Assembly (NCBI GenBank): GCA_963969595.1 | Contig: OZ018412.1 | Location: forward strand, 27,590,339 to 27,654,338 | Direction of reading: 5' to 3' | DNA: 64,000 nt | DNA from: Neckera pumila | Lineage: Eukaryota > Streptophyta > Bryopsida > Hypnales > Neckeraceae | Part shown: piece after piece, positions 23,843-37,100 of the stretch | How positions within the stretch are numbered: the stretch's first letter is position 1 | Layout: each line of letters starts with the position of its first letter | The notes under the pieces: model-generated | The model's input: only the letters and a program-made list of their open reading frames with translations | Told to the model about the DNA's origin: nothing | Database searches by the model: none | Program-made: the position numbers and the translations under genes

Positions 23843-26800
23843 TTTTGGGAGATAATTTGGACTCGCGTTATAGGCAAACTTGTCCTTATATCCTTAAAAT
23901 GATCACTAACTCAAGAATTTGCACTAAACAAATACCCTCCTTGTTAAAAGTGAACTGAACTGGAGCAAGGGATTTTCCTTATTAAAAAGCAGTGACCAGC
24001 CATCTGCAGCTGCATAATGAGCAACCACTGTTCTGATTAAGAACCGGCAACTGAGGCCCCCCCCCCCCCCCGCCTTGAAAGCATCTGCAGCATAGATGAC
24101 CAGCAATTTTTCCAAAAAAAAAGCGGCAACTAAGGCCCCCCCCCGCCTTGAAGCATCTGCAACATAATGACCAGACACTGTGCATTGTTGCATAATGAGC
24201 TGCAGTGTGTCAGCGTCCAGCTCGACTAGAGCTGGAGTGCATCAGTTGAACTGCTTCTCTAACCCCTTTAGGATGTTCGATACAAAGCATGGCGCACGTA
24301 TTTGGTTGCTTTAGTGCAAGTTTATGTATACATAGCAATGTTTGTCTTCCTTCATGAGGGTTTCCTTCAATGAGATTTTGACAACAGAACATGGTAGCAA
24401 CTGACCAGTGATACTAATTTTTTGTTGCTTTTTTGAATGATTCTAATGTCTTGGGAAATTCCTTGTATACTGTGCACTGACTAAAAGTCTTGTATTTGGC
24501 CATATTTCAACATTTAGTAGGGCTTAGAAGTTGCATTTTTTAGTTTTTAATTTCTTTTCTTTTCTTGTTGGCTTTGGAAGGGCTTAGCACAATTGAAATT
24601 CAAATGAGCTAATTCATAAAGTATTGGCTATAATTCTTAAAGACTAGAAATACATTGCTCTTGCAAAAAATACGCTTTCAGAAGGAAACGCTGGCAATAC
24701 AATGACCATGTACAAAATTGACATGGCAGACCTTACCTACCATTTTCAAAAGTTAGAACTTTCCGGTTAGTATGCAACTTTCTACTGATGGAGCAGGTCA
24801 AACTAAAAAGACAATTATACAAATTAGATAAGAAAGCAACCTAGCAACCAATCAAAGACTCTAGATGAGTGTGGAGCCTCATTCTCTGACATTGCCTAAA
24901 TTTCTACTTTGCTGGAAGAACCATCCACTGCTACACTGTAGAAGCCCCTGTAGTATAGAAACCTGTGCTTTTTTACTCAATTTTCCAATCAAATCTCATT
25001 GATGGACCTAGTTCGTAACAGAAAAGGAAAAGTACAGAATATGGTCACTACAAAAATAAGAAAAGAATGTAGGCCTATTTTGTTCTTAAGAAAATACTAT
25101 TTCAAAACCTATATTGTTATCAAAAAAAAATCAACAACCTAGCTCTATACAAAAATACAAAATGAACCCAAATATGCCTTATTCAAAAAAAGGAAGATAA
25201 AAAAGAATATTACAACCTTGGTTGTATCAAAAAATAAAAGAATAATTCATCTAGAGTTTTACAAAAATACAAAATGAATTGAAGATACTACCTTGTTTCA
25301 AACCAAAAATCTATATACTTATATTATGTAATTTAAAAATAATAATAATTTGATAAAAATACATAAATGAAATATAATCCCAATAATGAGATTTAGGGTT
25401 TAGAGAGGAAATTAAAGCATGTCAAACTTGATTTTTTCAAAAAACTATAAAAATTGAATTAAAAAATGAATGCAATCATTTATTTTAAAAAAATCAATGC
25501 TATGGTTATCCCCAACATAAGACTTTCTTTGACTTTTTTATTAGCAATCCAAATAGAAAGTATCAAATCTTTCCATATACACAAGAATATTTCTATAACA
25601 AATTTTAATAAATGATTGTCATTTTTTTTTTTGTCAACAAAATCCATTTTGTAGCATGGATGCCATACCTTTTGCTTTTACACATAACACATTGATAGGA
25701 AATTGGAAATGAAAACTATAATCCCTAAAACAAATCTATTTTTCTATAAATTAAAAAAAAATTCATACATAAAATAGAGTTCATAGAATTATACCCAACT
25801 TTCCATTTATAGACTAAGGTGACACTTCATCCTCTTGGAATTGGGGACAAATTTTGCATTTCATAATATATTATACATAATAAGGTTACAACTAAAATGA
25901 GCAAACATGTGCTATAGGCAAAAGTTTTACCATGTAGTAAAGAACTCAAATAAAAAACTTGCATCAAATTTAATATTAAAAAATATTGCTTTCCAATAAC
26001 AAGGTGTATTTTGAACACATGAAGATGTAATTGTTGACATGGTTATGTATTTTTGAAATTTTTCTTTTTGAAGTCTAGTATTAGCACTATAAATCCGATT
26101 TTGATAATAATTGATTATGATTTTTCTATTTAAGTTTTTTTGCAAGGTTGTCTATTGCAATCTTTACTCTCCATAGTGTTGAGGACTTTTAGAAACGAGC
26201 CTCAAATAAACTAGATTTTGGATAAAAAATCCCATTAGAAATTCCTTTTTAGCCATTGGAATCCCATTAGAAAATTGTTGAGTAGTTTTTGAAAAGTGAT
26301 AATTTGATTCCGGTTATGTATGTTAGGCCCTTAAAGCTCATTTTTTGGGTGACCACATTTTAGATTTGACTTGTGAAAAAAGGATTAAAAGACTTCAAAT
26401 CACTTTTGCAATTTTAGCATCCTTATGATTAAACATTACATTCTTTCAATTCATAAGCATTATTGTTGTGATTTTTTATCCTATGTGATCTCTAATGTGT
26501 CTAGTTTGATTATGTATGGTTACATTTACAAAAAATTGATATAACTTACCCAAATGTTGTCTTTTTGTTCAATTTGGAGCAAATTCCTAGAAGCTCAATA
26601 AAAGCCTAGAGCATTTAGGGATTAAATATTGTGGACACTATGGCACAATGAGACAATGAGACTTGGCAAACCAATAATTTTGAAGACAATTTTGAAGACA
26701 ATTTTAAAGACAAGTTTAGTGTATATTAAACTTTTCACTCCCTTCTAGAATATAAATTTACTCACATTTTCAAAGCAGTAAATGATTAGTACACTCTGAT

Positions 26801-27394
26801 ATTTACAACAAAAAGTGTGCACAATAACTTGTTCTAAGGCCATAATAAGAACTAAGCCCAAAGCAAACTAGTTTGGCACTACAGAATGTGTAGCAATCAC
26901 TAAGTAATAAATAAGTAGTAGATCTGCATCGCAAATAAGGCAAATCCAGTACTCAAAGTTAGCATTATAACCAAAAATTGAAAGCAGGGCACAAACATGT
27001 AGCATGATGATTCAATGAATTTTACTGTATAAGCTGTTTTTGCAAGCTCGTGATGTGGGCACTCATGCAATCAATAGAGTAAACTTGTTGCTACAAATCT
27101 AGGTGCAAATAAAGTTGGCAGCTTGCTATTGTCAATCAGGGCATTTTTTTGGACCGATGTCCCCTGTTGGTCTCACTGTACAGGCCACCTGCAAAGAGAT
27201 ATACTTAGGCAGCATCTCCTGCACCACATCCGTTTCACACGTCAACTACAAGTAAATGAATGAAACGAAAATTCCTCATATAGTTGCTTAGGTAGTACAT
27301 CTGTGAAGTACAAATTCCTCTCCATCTATGCTGGTCTGAAAGAGATGACACCCAATATCTACTAGCTCAGAGAAGTATAGCATGCAGACCAGGT
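23843..27394. other. AT-rich centre of the 14.35-kb transposon
   Basis: No supported gene. At 24,030-24,175 there are two similar segments with poly-C runs (CCCCCGCCTTGAAAGCATCTG type). The rest is AT-rich. A segment at about 26,495-26,600 resembles 59,545-59,650 (shared TACAAAAAATTGA and CTTAC landmarks), so an older dispersed repeat may be nested here. Confidence 0.5.
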
Positions 27395-28299
27395 TTACAC
27401 AAAAGCAGGAGTGCTAGTCTGCCAATCGAGCTTACTCTGTTGCTTGATCTCCATCCAGTAAACCTTCAGCAAGTTGTTGTCTGTGCAGACTCCATTCTCT
27501 TCAAAATAATAATCCAGTCCCAATTCTTGATCAAAACAAAACCACAAATACCTGCATGCGGCCTGTAGCATCCACCTGTACAGAATGTATGACGTTGTGG
27601 TTGGGAAGATGCAATAGACCTCTGGGATACATATTTTCAACCCAAAGAAAACGATCACTTGTTCTTATGCCTACCCCTACCGCTCTCCTTGGGTTTCTCT
27701 GCTACCTCGGCCTCAACTTGTTTGGCAAGAGAATGGCGAGTGTGATGCATTGTAGGGGCTGGCACTTGAGCTTTACCTGCCTTTTCCAGTTCTTCACTCG
27801 ATTTCCCCAAACTTGATACACTAACCTTTTTTCGAAGCCCCTGCTCTTCCAAGGCAGGAATGTGGGCTCTTTTACCGGTGATAGAATAATGCCCCTCTCC
27901 ACTCCCGTGCATCCCCTTCCCACTTTCATTTTCATGTGCGTCCTATTCAATCCCTTTCTTAGCTCCATCGTCATCGTCACTTTTGTCCTCTACCACACTA
28001 TATACAGTAGGTTCTCCATGCACGACCCTTGCTGAACCATAAAAATTGGTAATCACCTCCAAAAACGAACTGAATGCATCGGAAAGGAGGCACAGGAGGA
28101 GTGTGACTCAGAAGATCGACACCATGAATGCAAGTGGAAACACGTGAGTTCACGATTATTAGGATTCGTGGCGAACGGGCACATGTAGACTGTACCTCAG
28201 CAAAACATACGGCATTCCAACTCGTCATTGAAGCTTGCACAGTTCTTGCAAGAACCCAGTAAACGATGTACTACCACCCCAAGCCTACTTCGCTCTACA
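27395..28299 (-). other. Possible 3' exons of the RING gene
   Basis: Minus-strand frames at 28,240-27,998, 27,912-27,655 and 27,658-27,395 have coding-like composition. The second has an Asp-rich stretch followed by a Lys/Glu-rich tail ending KESGRGRHKNK. They are separated by stops and I could not derive splice sites linking them to exon 3. They may be alternative 3' exons, a decayed extension, or untranslated sequence. Confidence 0.3.
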
Positions 28300-31200
28300 C
28301 TAGAAGACTGCTAAAGTACGCGAGGGCATCCCAAAATCAAATGAATACACATGTATGCGCAGGCTCTTACAAGCTATGGCTTCCACCACTCGCAAGGCAT
28401 TACTATCCAGCGGTACTACAGCACTTGAGAGAGCCTGCGTGACCCCGGACTGGTGCAGCCGAGCAGCATAGGGCTGTTTTACTGGCGAGTCAACCACCTG
28501 TTGTGAATCATCATTTCCTATTTCTGTTGCTTCATCCTGAGTTTGACATCCTCCACTTACAAAGGACCCAGGAACAAGCTTGCTGCCAGACGTGCATGGT
28601 AGCAGGGAATGCACTTGTTGGATGGACCCGGTGGATCCCCAATCTGAGTGCTTCCCTTTCGACTGTGATACTGCAAAATACAAGAAAGGAGGCTAAATCT
28701 CTAAGTACAAGAGCAGGGATGATGGCTGGCCAGCCACCAATAGGAGAGCACATTCTCAAAGATGTAAGATCTGAAACTCCAATATAAAGAGTAGAATAGA
28801 AGAGATCAGCTGATACCAATAAGAGAAGACTTTGCAATCTCATTTCAGCATCTCAACACATAATGTGGCAACAAATCAGAAATCATAGCAAGAATAAAAC
28901 ATTTTAGCAAGAAAGCAACCATTGAAACAGTAAAGCATGCCTTCAAGGAACAAAGCACATAATCAGGCAAGAAAGCAAAGTTCCTAGCAAGGTAGCAAAG
29001 ATTCTATCAAGGAAGCAAAGCTAGTATCACCCAAGCACATGCCCTACGAAGGATGTACAATTTCGAGCAAGAACGCAAAGATAGTAGCAACCAGGCACAC
29101 ACTCCAGCAAAAAAGCATAAATTCGAGTATCAAAGCCAAAATTCTAGCAACACAGCATATCAGGTAGCACCCTAGTACATACAGTAGCAACCAAGTACAT
29201 ACAGTAGCAACCAAGCACATACAGTAGCACCCTAGTACATATAGTAGCAACCAAGGACATACAGTAGCAACCAAGCACATACAGTAGCACCCTAGTACAT
29301 ACAGTAGCAACCAAGCACATACAGCAGCAACCAAGCACATACAATAGCAACCAAGCACATACAGTAGCAACCAAGCACATAATTTAGCAACCAAGTACAT
29401 ACAGTAGCACCCTAGCACATACACTAGCACCCTAACACATACGGTAGCACCCAAGCACATGTCCTAGGAAGGAAGTAGCATTTCTAGGAAGAAAGCAGAG
29501 ATAGTAGCATCCAAGCACATATTCCAGCAACAAAGGATAAATTCGAGCATCAAAGCAGTCATCTAGAAACATACTAGCACACAAGCACAAATTCTAGGAA
29601 GTAAGTAGAATTTCTAGCAACAAATAAAAGGTAGTAGCACCCAAGCACATATTCTAACAAGTGATTGGCTACATTTTAAACAACACAGCCAACATAGTAC
29701 CAACCACGCACATTTTCTAGCCAGAAAGCAGAATTTCAAGCAAGAACTCAGAACTTATAGCAACACAGCAAGCATAGAAGGATCCTAGCGAACTTATAAA
29801 TCAACAGTGTACATATTCAAGTAGAGGAGCAGATTATGAAGGAAGCTTTCAAATTTTGATCAATGACAGAGGTTTATTTCCAAGCAACGTTGCACATTCA
29901 GAGGTGAAGAAGGTTGTTTTCAATCAAACCCTAATCCAGTAGCAGAGAACGGAATGAGGCCACTTACACATTGGGCTCCGAATTCCAAAACTGCACTTCA
30001 TTGTATTGCTCAACTCACACACTGATTTGTCCAACCGAAACCTTGTAGCATCCTTTCCCGGTTGCATCTTCTGGAATCCAAATGATGCCCACCAACTAGG
30101 GGCAAATACCTCATTGCAAGTGACACAACTGTTTACTCTTTCTGCCAATTTTGTAATGCAAAAAGGGTGGTAAAAGTGTCGGCAGCTTGCCATGACCACG
30201 TCATATGAGTTATACCAACGATTGCAAACAGCACAAGGCTCAAGCATAAAAGGACCTGCAGCCTCTTCAACTTCGTGAGGGTGCAAACAAGGTTTCGGAC
30301 AGCAATGCACACCTGCACTAGCCTTCAGCTTCTCAATTTCATTAGCCACTGCTTCTTTGTGCCTCCTAAACTCCAAGATTTCTTCGCAAACAGCTTGCAT
30401 GTCCAATTCTGAGTTCCTCAATTCCAGACATACATCTTCGTATAGGGCTTGTGCTTTTTTGGACTTCCTCGCAGCATCGTCAGAGCCAAAAATAGCAAAG
30501 TCTAGCTTGCGTGCCAATACATCTCTATCGCACTTCAGTTCATCTAATTTCTTCAATCCCAGAGTGAATCTGTCATTCCCCTTGTCAAGTCTGTCCCTGT
30601 AACCCTGGACCTTCATAAGGGCAATGAAAGAGGAGAAGTTCTCAGCATCTCCAAACCTCAAACCCTAAGATTTCAGAAGCCAATGAAAACCAGAGCATGA
30701 ATAATCTGAAAATCAAAAAGCATATTTTGGCCCAACCAAGTCAAATTTTGACTCCTTTAATCTAATAAACGTAGAGCTTGACTAGGCAGCCCCAGAGCTT
30801 TGCCGTGAATGCTGAACCCTAAAACTTGGAGAACCATGAATCACACAAGTGATAAGAAGCTGAGAATTCAAAACTCGTGAAGTGTACATAACTGCAAATT
30901 TGACCCTGTAAAATAAGCACCCACCATTCAGGTAGACACCCTAAACCCTGAAACCCTTCACCTAATCACCAACAAACCTAGAGTTGAAGCTTGACAAGCC
31001 ATGGCTCACAACAGTAGAGGATGGAGAGAGAATCGGGAAGTATTACCGAGGCCAAGACATTAGCAATCTGCAGATCGATCTTTGCCAAAGCCTCCTCTGT
31101 CGCTGTCACATTTTCAGCAGCTTCCTTTGCATCGGCCAGTCGGTCGTCCACTCCGAACTTGTACATACCTATCTTCTCCTCCATGGTCTTCTTTGCTGCC

Positions 31201-31925
31201 AAGAGAATTTGTTGCTTCCTCTCATTGCCCACCAGGAATTCCTCTTCCACTCGCAGCACCTCCTCAATAGTTGCAAGATCTGCGTCTGAAACGTGACCAA
31301 TGGCAAAAAGAGACCTCTCAGGTTTCAAATCTTGCTCAGGTGTCCCTACCGCTCCTTTTTTACCTGATTCGGCAGTTCTTGGTGCTACATGGGGGGCCAG
31401 AACCTGCAGCCGAGCTAGCTGCTCAGATGTAAGATTACGTCGTACCAAATCTCCCTCCACACGGCTTGCAAGTGTAAGCGAAGTGGACAAAGCCGCAGAG
31501 GCCCAGTCGACCTTCAGTCCCATTTGTTCTGGAATGTTTCCCTTAACTACCCACGCCATGAACTCGTTGTTTGTGACCTCCGTTTTCCCATAAATTTTTG
31601 CGTACAACTCGACAAGTTCTCTCCTCCTCTCTGGCGGCAACGCACTGTTGGTAGTCTTATAGGTTGTACATTTCCCCCAAACCTCCTCTATCTTCTCTTG
31701 TGTCACCACGGCCATATTGCTAGCGAGTTTAGGGTTTAATCCTTCTCCACACAAGCCTCTGTCAGTCTCAAAAAACTCATGAGTCTGAGCCTTCAAGTTT
31801 GCTAGCTCCGTTAAGAGCTCTGGAACACCGGCGCCAGCTTTCACTGGTCGCGACTTCCTCTCCAACGAGGCCCTCTTCTGTTTCACAAGATGTGCGGACT
31901 CTCCACGTACAAGTGATGAATCCAT
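28300..31925 (-). CDS. Transposon-encoded coiled-coil RING-H2 protein
   Basis: Spliced gene of about 649 codons: exon 1 31,925-31,047, exon 2 30,664-29,968, exon 3 28,670-28,300. All junctions are GT-AG and phases match (0, then 1), with no internal stop. Residues 1-215 are a helical domain I do not recognise. About 215-400 is coiled coil (EEEFLVGNERKQQILLAAKK; LDELKCDRDVLARKLDF). Next comes a RING-H2 finger: CAVC, then C-R-H-F-Y-H-P-F-C, then CVTC, i.e. C-x2-C, C-x-H-x2-H-x2-C, C-x2-C spacing. RING proteins are commonly E3 ubiquitin ligases, so a role in modifying transposase or host factors is possible but inferred. Exon 3 is Ser/Gln-rich and unstructured. The gene is transcribed toward the transposase gene within one pair of terminal repeats and is intact while the transposase is not. 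Confidence 0.75.
28672..29961 (-). repeat. RING-gene intron 2, homologous to transposase intron
   Basis: Inverted counterpart of 20,195-21,195. It lies almost exactly between the donor (GTAAGT at 29,967) and the acceptor (TTTTGCAG before 28,670), so nearly the whole intron is shared. It contains the matching 20-bp minisatellite. Confidence 0.85.
29155..29465 (-). repeat. 20-bp minisatellite in RING-gene intron
   Basis: About 15 tandem copies. The plus-strand unit is CATACAGTAGCAACCAAGCA, the reverse complement of the transposase-intron unit, with the CACCCTAG variant also present. Looser flanking copies extend to about 29,660. Confidence 0.85.
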
Positions 31926-32060
31926 GAACCCCCTCTAAACGCAGTGAATGTAAATCCGTAACTAATCCTAAATCCTAAGCTGCGAGCTCCGTAAACCCCC
32001 AAGTTGTGACCTCAAACCCTAAACCCCAAGCTGCGAGTTCCGTAACTCCTCCCTTTTTCT
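31926..32060 (-). promoter_or_regulatory. Telobox-rich leader of the RING gene
   Basis: Contains CAAACCCTAAACCCC at about 32,013 and a duplicated AAGCTGCGAGCTCCGTAA (31,978 and 32,028). AAACCCTAA is a known plant promoter element often found with 5' leaders. No clear TATA box was found. Confidence 0.4.
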
Positions 32061-32288
32061 ACACAAGAGAAAATGAAACCTCAAAAAAACTGGCCTAACA
32101 ACACCTCGTCAACCGTAACATCGAGAGGAGAAAGAGAACGGGAGTTCGATTCCGTTGCAAGGAACAAAAGTGGGAGCGCCATTTCAAAATCGCGCGCCCA
32201 GGTGGAAATCCAGCAAGGCTTGTCAGAAACGGCAGTCATCAACACACTTGCACACAAAGGACTCCGTTAAGCACCCTCTCCATGTCGC

Positions 32289-32317
32289 AAGTGGCTCATA
32301 TTAGCTCATGTGTACCC
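32289..32317 (-). repeat. Right terminal inverted repeat
   Basis: 29 bases ending GCTCATGTGTACCC, inverse of 17,967-17,995 with one mismatch. Followed by TTCA. Confidence 0.9.
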
Positions 32318-32901
32318 TTCAACTGTGCAAGCACTAATGCTAAGCTGGGATGCTAGCAGACCTCTCTCTTGCGCTTAATGTTTTTCAAGCACTCTCTTCC
32401 GCAGTCCGTCAACTCAAAACCCAATACTGATGCACAGACCGGAAACCAGTAATGGTGCATGTTGCTACAACTTTCAGTCAGGGCAGGAAAATGTAAGTGA
32501 CCAGTCTCTGGACGGATGGGGTTTAAGAGAGCCAATCCCAGCTGCTCCTAATGATTCCCCTAATCCAGGCTTTGCCCGTTAAACCTGCCCGTTTAGGATT
32601 TTCGTTCACTAATGATTAGAACGTTCTCGTAGTTCCCTAGGGTTAAGTAGGTCACCGTTGGATGCCGGTTTCTGTTACCCCTTTCCTGATCCGGTCTAGG
32701 CGAATTCGAACTCCGGTTCCTTGTTTCCGGTACATTCGATTAGCCTTTACATTGATTCCTGATCAGTCCACTTCCGATTTCCGATTCTAAACATTAGACG
32801 GTCTATAAATATCTTAAAATCAAAAAAATTTACTGCTCAGAAGAATATTATTCCTTCATTTATATTTTAAATTAGTAAAAGTGGATTTTCAGGTTCCGAC
32901 A
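32318..32901 (-). mobile_element. TGTCG element B3, right part
   Basis: Continuation of B3 after the 14.35-kb insertion. Aligns with 37,520-38,097 of B1 and 51,390-51,970 of B2, and ends GGTTCCGACA. The following bases (TCCGGCTTAGCAAA) match the 5' part of a C-type element (compare C2 minus strand, TTCCGGCTTGCAAA), so B3 sits inside C1. Confidence 0.8.
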
Positions 32902-34166
32902 TCCGGCTTAGCAAAAACTGTAAAATGGGTAAGGAACGGATCTTAACAGGATCCGTAATCCGAAAGGTCATCCGGATTCAGGAAACCTACAACCTAGGCT
33001 CCGGTCCGGGAATTAGGGTTCTATTGGAAAAAGGCGGTTTATTGATGGGCCGTCCCAACGGGTGTCGGTCGCTGGCCAGCTACTTAAGCCGTTCTCCTCC
33101 ATTTCTTTTCTCTCTTTCTTTCGCTCAAGGATGCGTGTGTGTTTGCAGGTTTGGAGCGCGCATTAGCTGAGTGAAACAGTGGTGAGTTAGGATCGGATAG
33201 GAAGAGAAGGAAAGGAGGGTGCCAATTGCACCGGGTTAGTAGGATTCGGTCGGCGTGGATGGAGGAATCTCGCAAACCAACAGTTATGGCCAAGTGGCTC
33301 AACCCGGTTTTACCAACGGATCCGAAAGCATGGGTGCTTTTGGAAGGTGATTTGGATAGCATGGGATGCACGGGGTTGTTGCGCAAGCTGTGGAATCTCA
33401 AGGACGAGGCGATGATCCACGAAGTTGTGGCCGGAGCTCCGAATCAGTTCGAATTGACGGAGCGAGGGAAGTCAACCAAGTGGACCGAGGAGATGTGGAC
33501 GGAAGTCTACTCATTTCGGAAGGCAGGTTCCGGCTATGCCTTGAGGAATGATGGATACGTTCAAGGGAAGTTCCGGAATCTACCCCATTCGAAGGAAGGA
33601 TTTGCGATCCACGATTGCATTGACGTGAGGCAGAGACAGGTGCTGGAATTCCTAGTTCCAATCCTATATCTGGAGAAGCCCACCCGGCTCACCAGCATGT
33701 TGGGCAACACCATTTTTGGAGTGATGGAGAACAGGCCAATACACTAGGGGAGGATATTGAAGGCTGTGGTGCAGAAACTGGCGGACGGCGTGCAGAGGGC
33801 CAAGTCTAGCCCGCTCAGCATCTACCTCTTCCACCTCTACTACCACAACGGGATCGTGAGTGAGCAGGAAACCAAGGACTACAAGGTAGCCGAGGAGATG
33901 CTGAAGTACGATCTGGCTCCGGAACCAGAGAAGCACGTCGAGGAAACCGTTCCGGAACTGACACCGCCAAGGCCAGAGAGGCCGGAAAGTTCGCAGTGGA
34001 AGTCGACCAACCCGAATGCAAGGGAGAAACAGCAAGTTCCGGAAACGGGAGAACCGGGCTAAACCTTAGACCTTGGAGGGAACGAGTTGTTCGATTCCGG
34101 AGAGGAGTGGTTCCAGGAGGCAAGGAAACAATATGAGGAATTGGCAAATTTTATATGCATGATATC

Positions 34167-37100
34167 TGTCGTAGCACAGAAAGCACAAAATCCTTCTCTA
34201 AGGCCTTAGTGGACCCTAAAGTGACTCGTGTATTGTTCCGCAGAGATCTCGGTGTAATTCTCCTAATTGGCCGGAATGAAGTGAGTTGATATCCCGAAAC
34301 AAACCCCAAGTACTAGTCTAGACCGGGTCCAGTTCCAGTAATCTAGAACCGGAAACTCCTTTCTCAAATATATATATATCTATCCGGTATAGAGTATTTA
34401 ACTATATGTAATAAATTCGAGTTTAACCTCTGGACCAAGAGGGATCTGCAACTTTGGGCTTCAGGAAGGAAACTTAACTCCTACCCTCCGAGTTTTAACG
34501 TGTCAGAAGATCCACGATATAAACTTGAAAAGAAAACTTTGATAAAAACAACGAGAAAGAGACCTTCTTCACAACTAGACCGGATGGGCTACGCAGGCTA
34601 GCAGGTCACGCAAGAAAGTTTGGATTCTCCTAACAATTACTACAACGACAGACCACAGGACAATCCACGGCCTAGGTAGAGAAGGGGCATCAGGAAAACA
34701 CAGATGAGCTATAATATTTCTTGACAAAAGCAGCTTCTTGACAAAAGCCAGCTCTAATCCTCGCATAGAAATCCTGTGGTATCCTGTCTAACACGCAATC
34801 TCTCCAGGGACCGGATACTTCCTGTATCCGGGTATCACTTCCTCCTTACCCAACTCTGCATGATCTCATTGCTCTCACAATAACACGGACAAGTGCTAAA
34901 AGGTACAGCTCACAGTTTGTGAATTAGAAAACTCCAATGGCATTTGCAGAAAATCTAGGAATACAAAGTATGAAAAATGCTACCCGGATCAAACCTAAAA
35001 TCCGCCTTTAAATACTAAACTACCCTTCAAACTCAAAAAGCGCCTAAGGCCAAAAACAGCTAAAGGAATGACACGTTTCATTCCTAACTTCCTATCAATT
35101 TTAGGTAACCTAAGCTACAGTCAAAAAGCTTCCACTAAATGTGGATCTTAGATCCTAAAAATCCGGACTCAACTTGAGTCCTAACTCCTTATAAACTAAA
35201 AATATTCCTACCCAACTATTTGTCAAAATCTAGGCATGCAGCCCTACAATCACTGCCAGAACCTTCACCTACTTTCTAATCTTCTTAACTGGAGAAAACC
35301 CCGCCTTTGTTGGTCCCTTCCGGGACAAGGGCTTATTTCCGATCTGCTGTCTGGCCATCTGTTTAGACCGGACTTTGGCCTTCTCCCTGGCCGCCTTCGC
35401 CTTCGTTGCTCGGGTCTCTGCCAGGGCCTGATCGGGATTTGAATAAGGTTCAGAATCCTGATCGGACCCGAATTCCTCTTCGTCATCATCGGAATCCTCT
35501 TCTTCTTCTTCCTCTTCCTGAGCCTTGGTGAATTTCTTCTTGGTCGACTGTGGCTCATGAACCTTTCTCTTATGCGGGACTGGAGCAGGTTTCACCACCT
35601 TGCTCTAAGGTGTTGCCTCTCCTCCAACCGGTTTCCTGATCAGACCACTACTTGGTGAGCCGGATGAAGTACCGCGACCGGCTCCAGTCTCTGCCTTCAC
35701 CACGGACTGCATCAGGGTCGTCATCTTCTTTGCCTCGCCAAACTGCACCTTCTTCCCGGGAGTCTTGGGAGAAGACTTGGAGGGTGAGAGGGTGCTGATC
35801 TGCTTTGTCTTGGCACTCTCCTCTGGAATGGACCCTCCTAGTCCGGTTGCTGGTTCCGGTCCTTGTGCTTTTGCTGGATCAGGTCCCGTCACCTTCGTAA
35901 TCTCCAAATCATCATCCTCCGGAACTGGGTCGGTGACTTTGGTGCTTTCCACCTCGGTTTGTTGCACCTGACTTGTCTTGGTTTCCTGGTGCTCCTCAGG
36001 TACAGGTAAGGTTGGTTGCTCGTGAGAAGTCTCACCTTTACCCGTGTCCTCTGCTGTTGACTGTTGAACTGGCTCGTAATCTGGTTCCGGTCTCGGTGCA
36101 GGATCACCTTGAGGATTTACCTTGCGCATCACTTCTCGCAGCTGCTCCAGTGTAGACTCCATCTTCTTGTGATAAGTGATCATCGCCAGTATGAGCTTTT
36201 GATGTAGTTGTCATCCCTCCGTCATCACTTGTTGGTCAAACAAGTTAGCCTTGTTGATAACTTCACCCGGATGGGTGATGAATTTCCGGATTCGGGAAAT
36301 GGTGTCCCTCGTCTGTTTGGAGAACGTTCTCTCCCTCTCCACCTCTTCCGTTTTCTGGCGCAACTCTTGTTTAAGAGTGGCCACTTGGCCGGAAAGCTTC
36401 ACCAATTCCTCCTTGCTTTCATTGTTCTCCTTCTCCCGGTTAAATCGTATTACCCGGGTTAAGGCTTGAGCTGGGTGGGTAGCGCCCATCGTGGTGCAGA
36501 TGGTCTGCATTGTACCTTGTACCACCGCGTATCGTTTCGTGAAGTCGCTCTGATCTCGGGTGATCCTGTCCAACGGCTCGTCTCCCCAGACTGGATCGAT
36601 ATCCTTAGTCTGCTCTCTCTCTACCTAATCCTTTCCTCTCGTTTCCTTACCCTTATCATCACCCTCACTCTCATCCTCCTCATCCTCAGACTCGCTCTGC
36701 TCATCCTCATTATCTCCCTCATCGGAGGACTCTTCCTCATTTCCGGTCTCAGGATCTAAGTCCGAAACTTCGAATTCTACCAGGGCTGCGGCGGCCTCAT
36801 ATTCTACCTTTTCCTCTTTTGTCATCACCTCCTCAGAATGATACAGGTGATAAAGGAATGGACAGATGGCGGAAGGCTTAGCCTTCCCTACGTTGTTTAC
36901 CATTTTCAGCACTTGGTCCTGAATGACCAAACCCCAATCTACTTTCCGGTCTCCTGACAGTGCGCCAAATACTGTGTTGGCCAATGTCAGAGAAACCCGG
37001 CTTGGCCTTTCCGGGTTAAAGATGGCCAAGACGTATTGCAACAAACGCCTCTCTCTCTGATTGATGCAATCCGTGACCGCGAACCCGTTTTTCTTGCTGA

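Larger units (their letters stand above)
17967..32317 (+). mobile_element. 14.35-kb two-gene DNA transposon, Sola-like
   Basis: Bounded by inverted repeats of 29 bases with one mismatch (17,967-17,995 and 32,289-32,317; outer end GGGTAYACATGAGC) and flanked by TTCA on both sides (17,963-17,966 and 32,318-32,321). The interrupted sequence is a B-type element whose intact copies at 37,520 and 51,390 confirm the empty site. The left half carries a DDE transposase (+); the right half carries a spliced coiled-coil/RING gene (-); the genes converge on a 4-kb AT-rich centre. As I recall the Sola superfamily, 4-bp target duplications and a DDD/E transposase fit it. The superfamily label is inference; the boundaries are read from sequence. 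Confidence 0.85.

Noticed and set aside
29044..29460. 138-codon minus-strand frame
   Set aside because: Same minisatellite artefact in the RING-gene intron.
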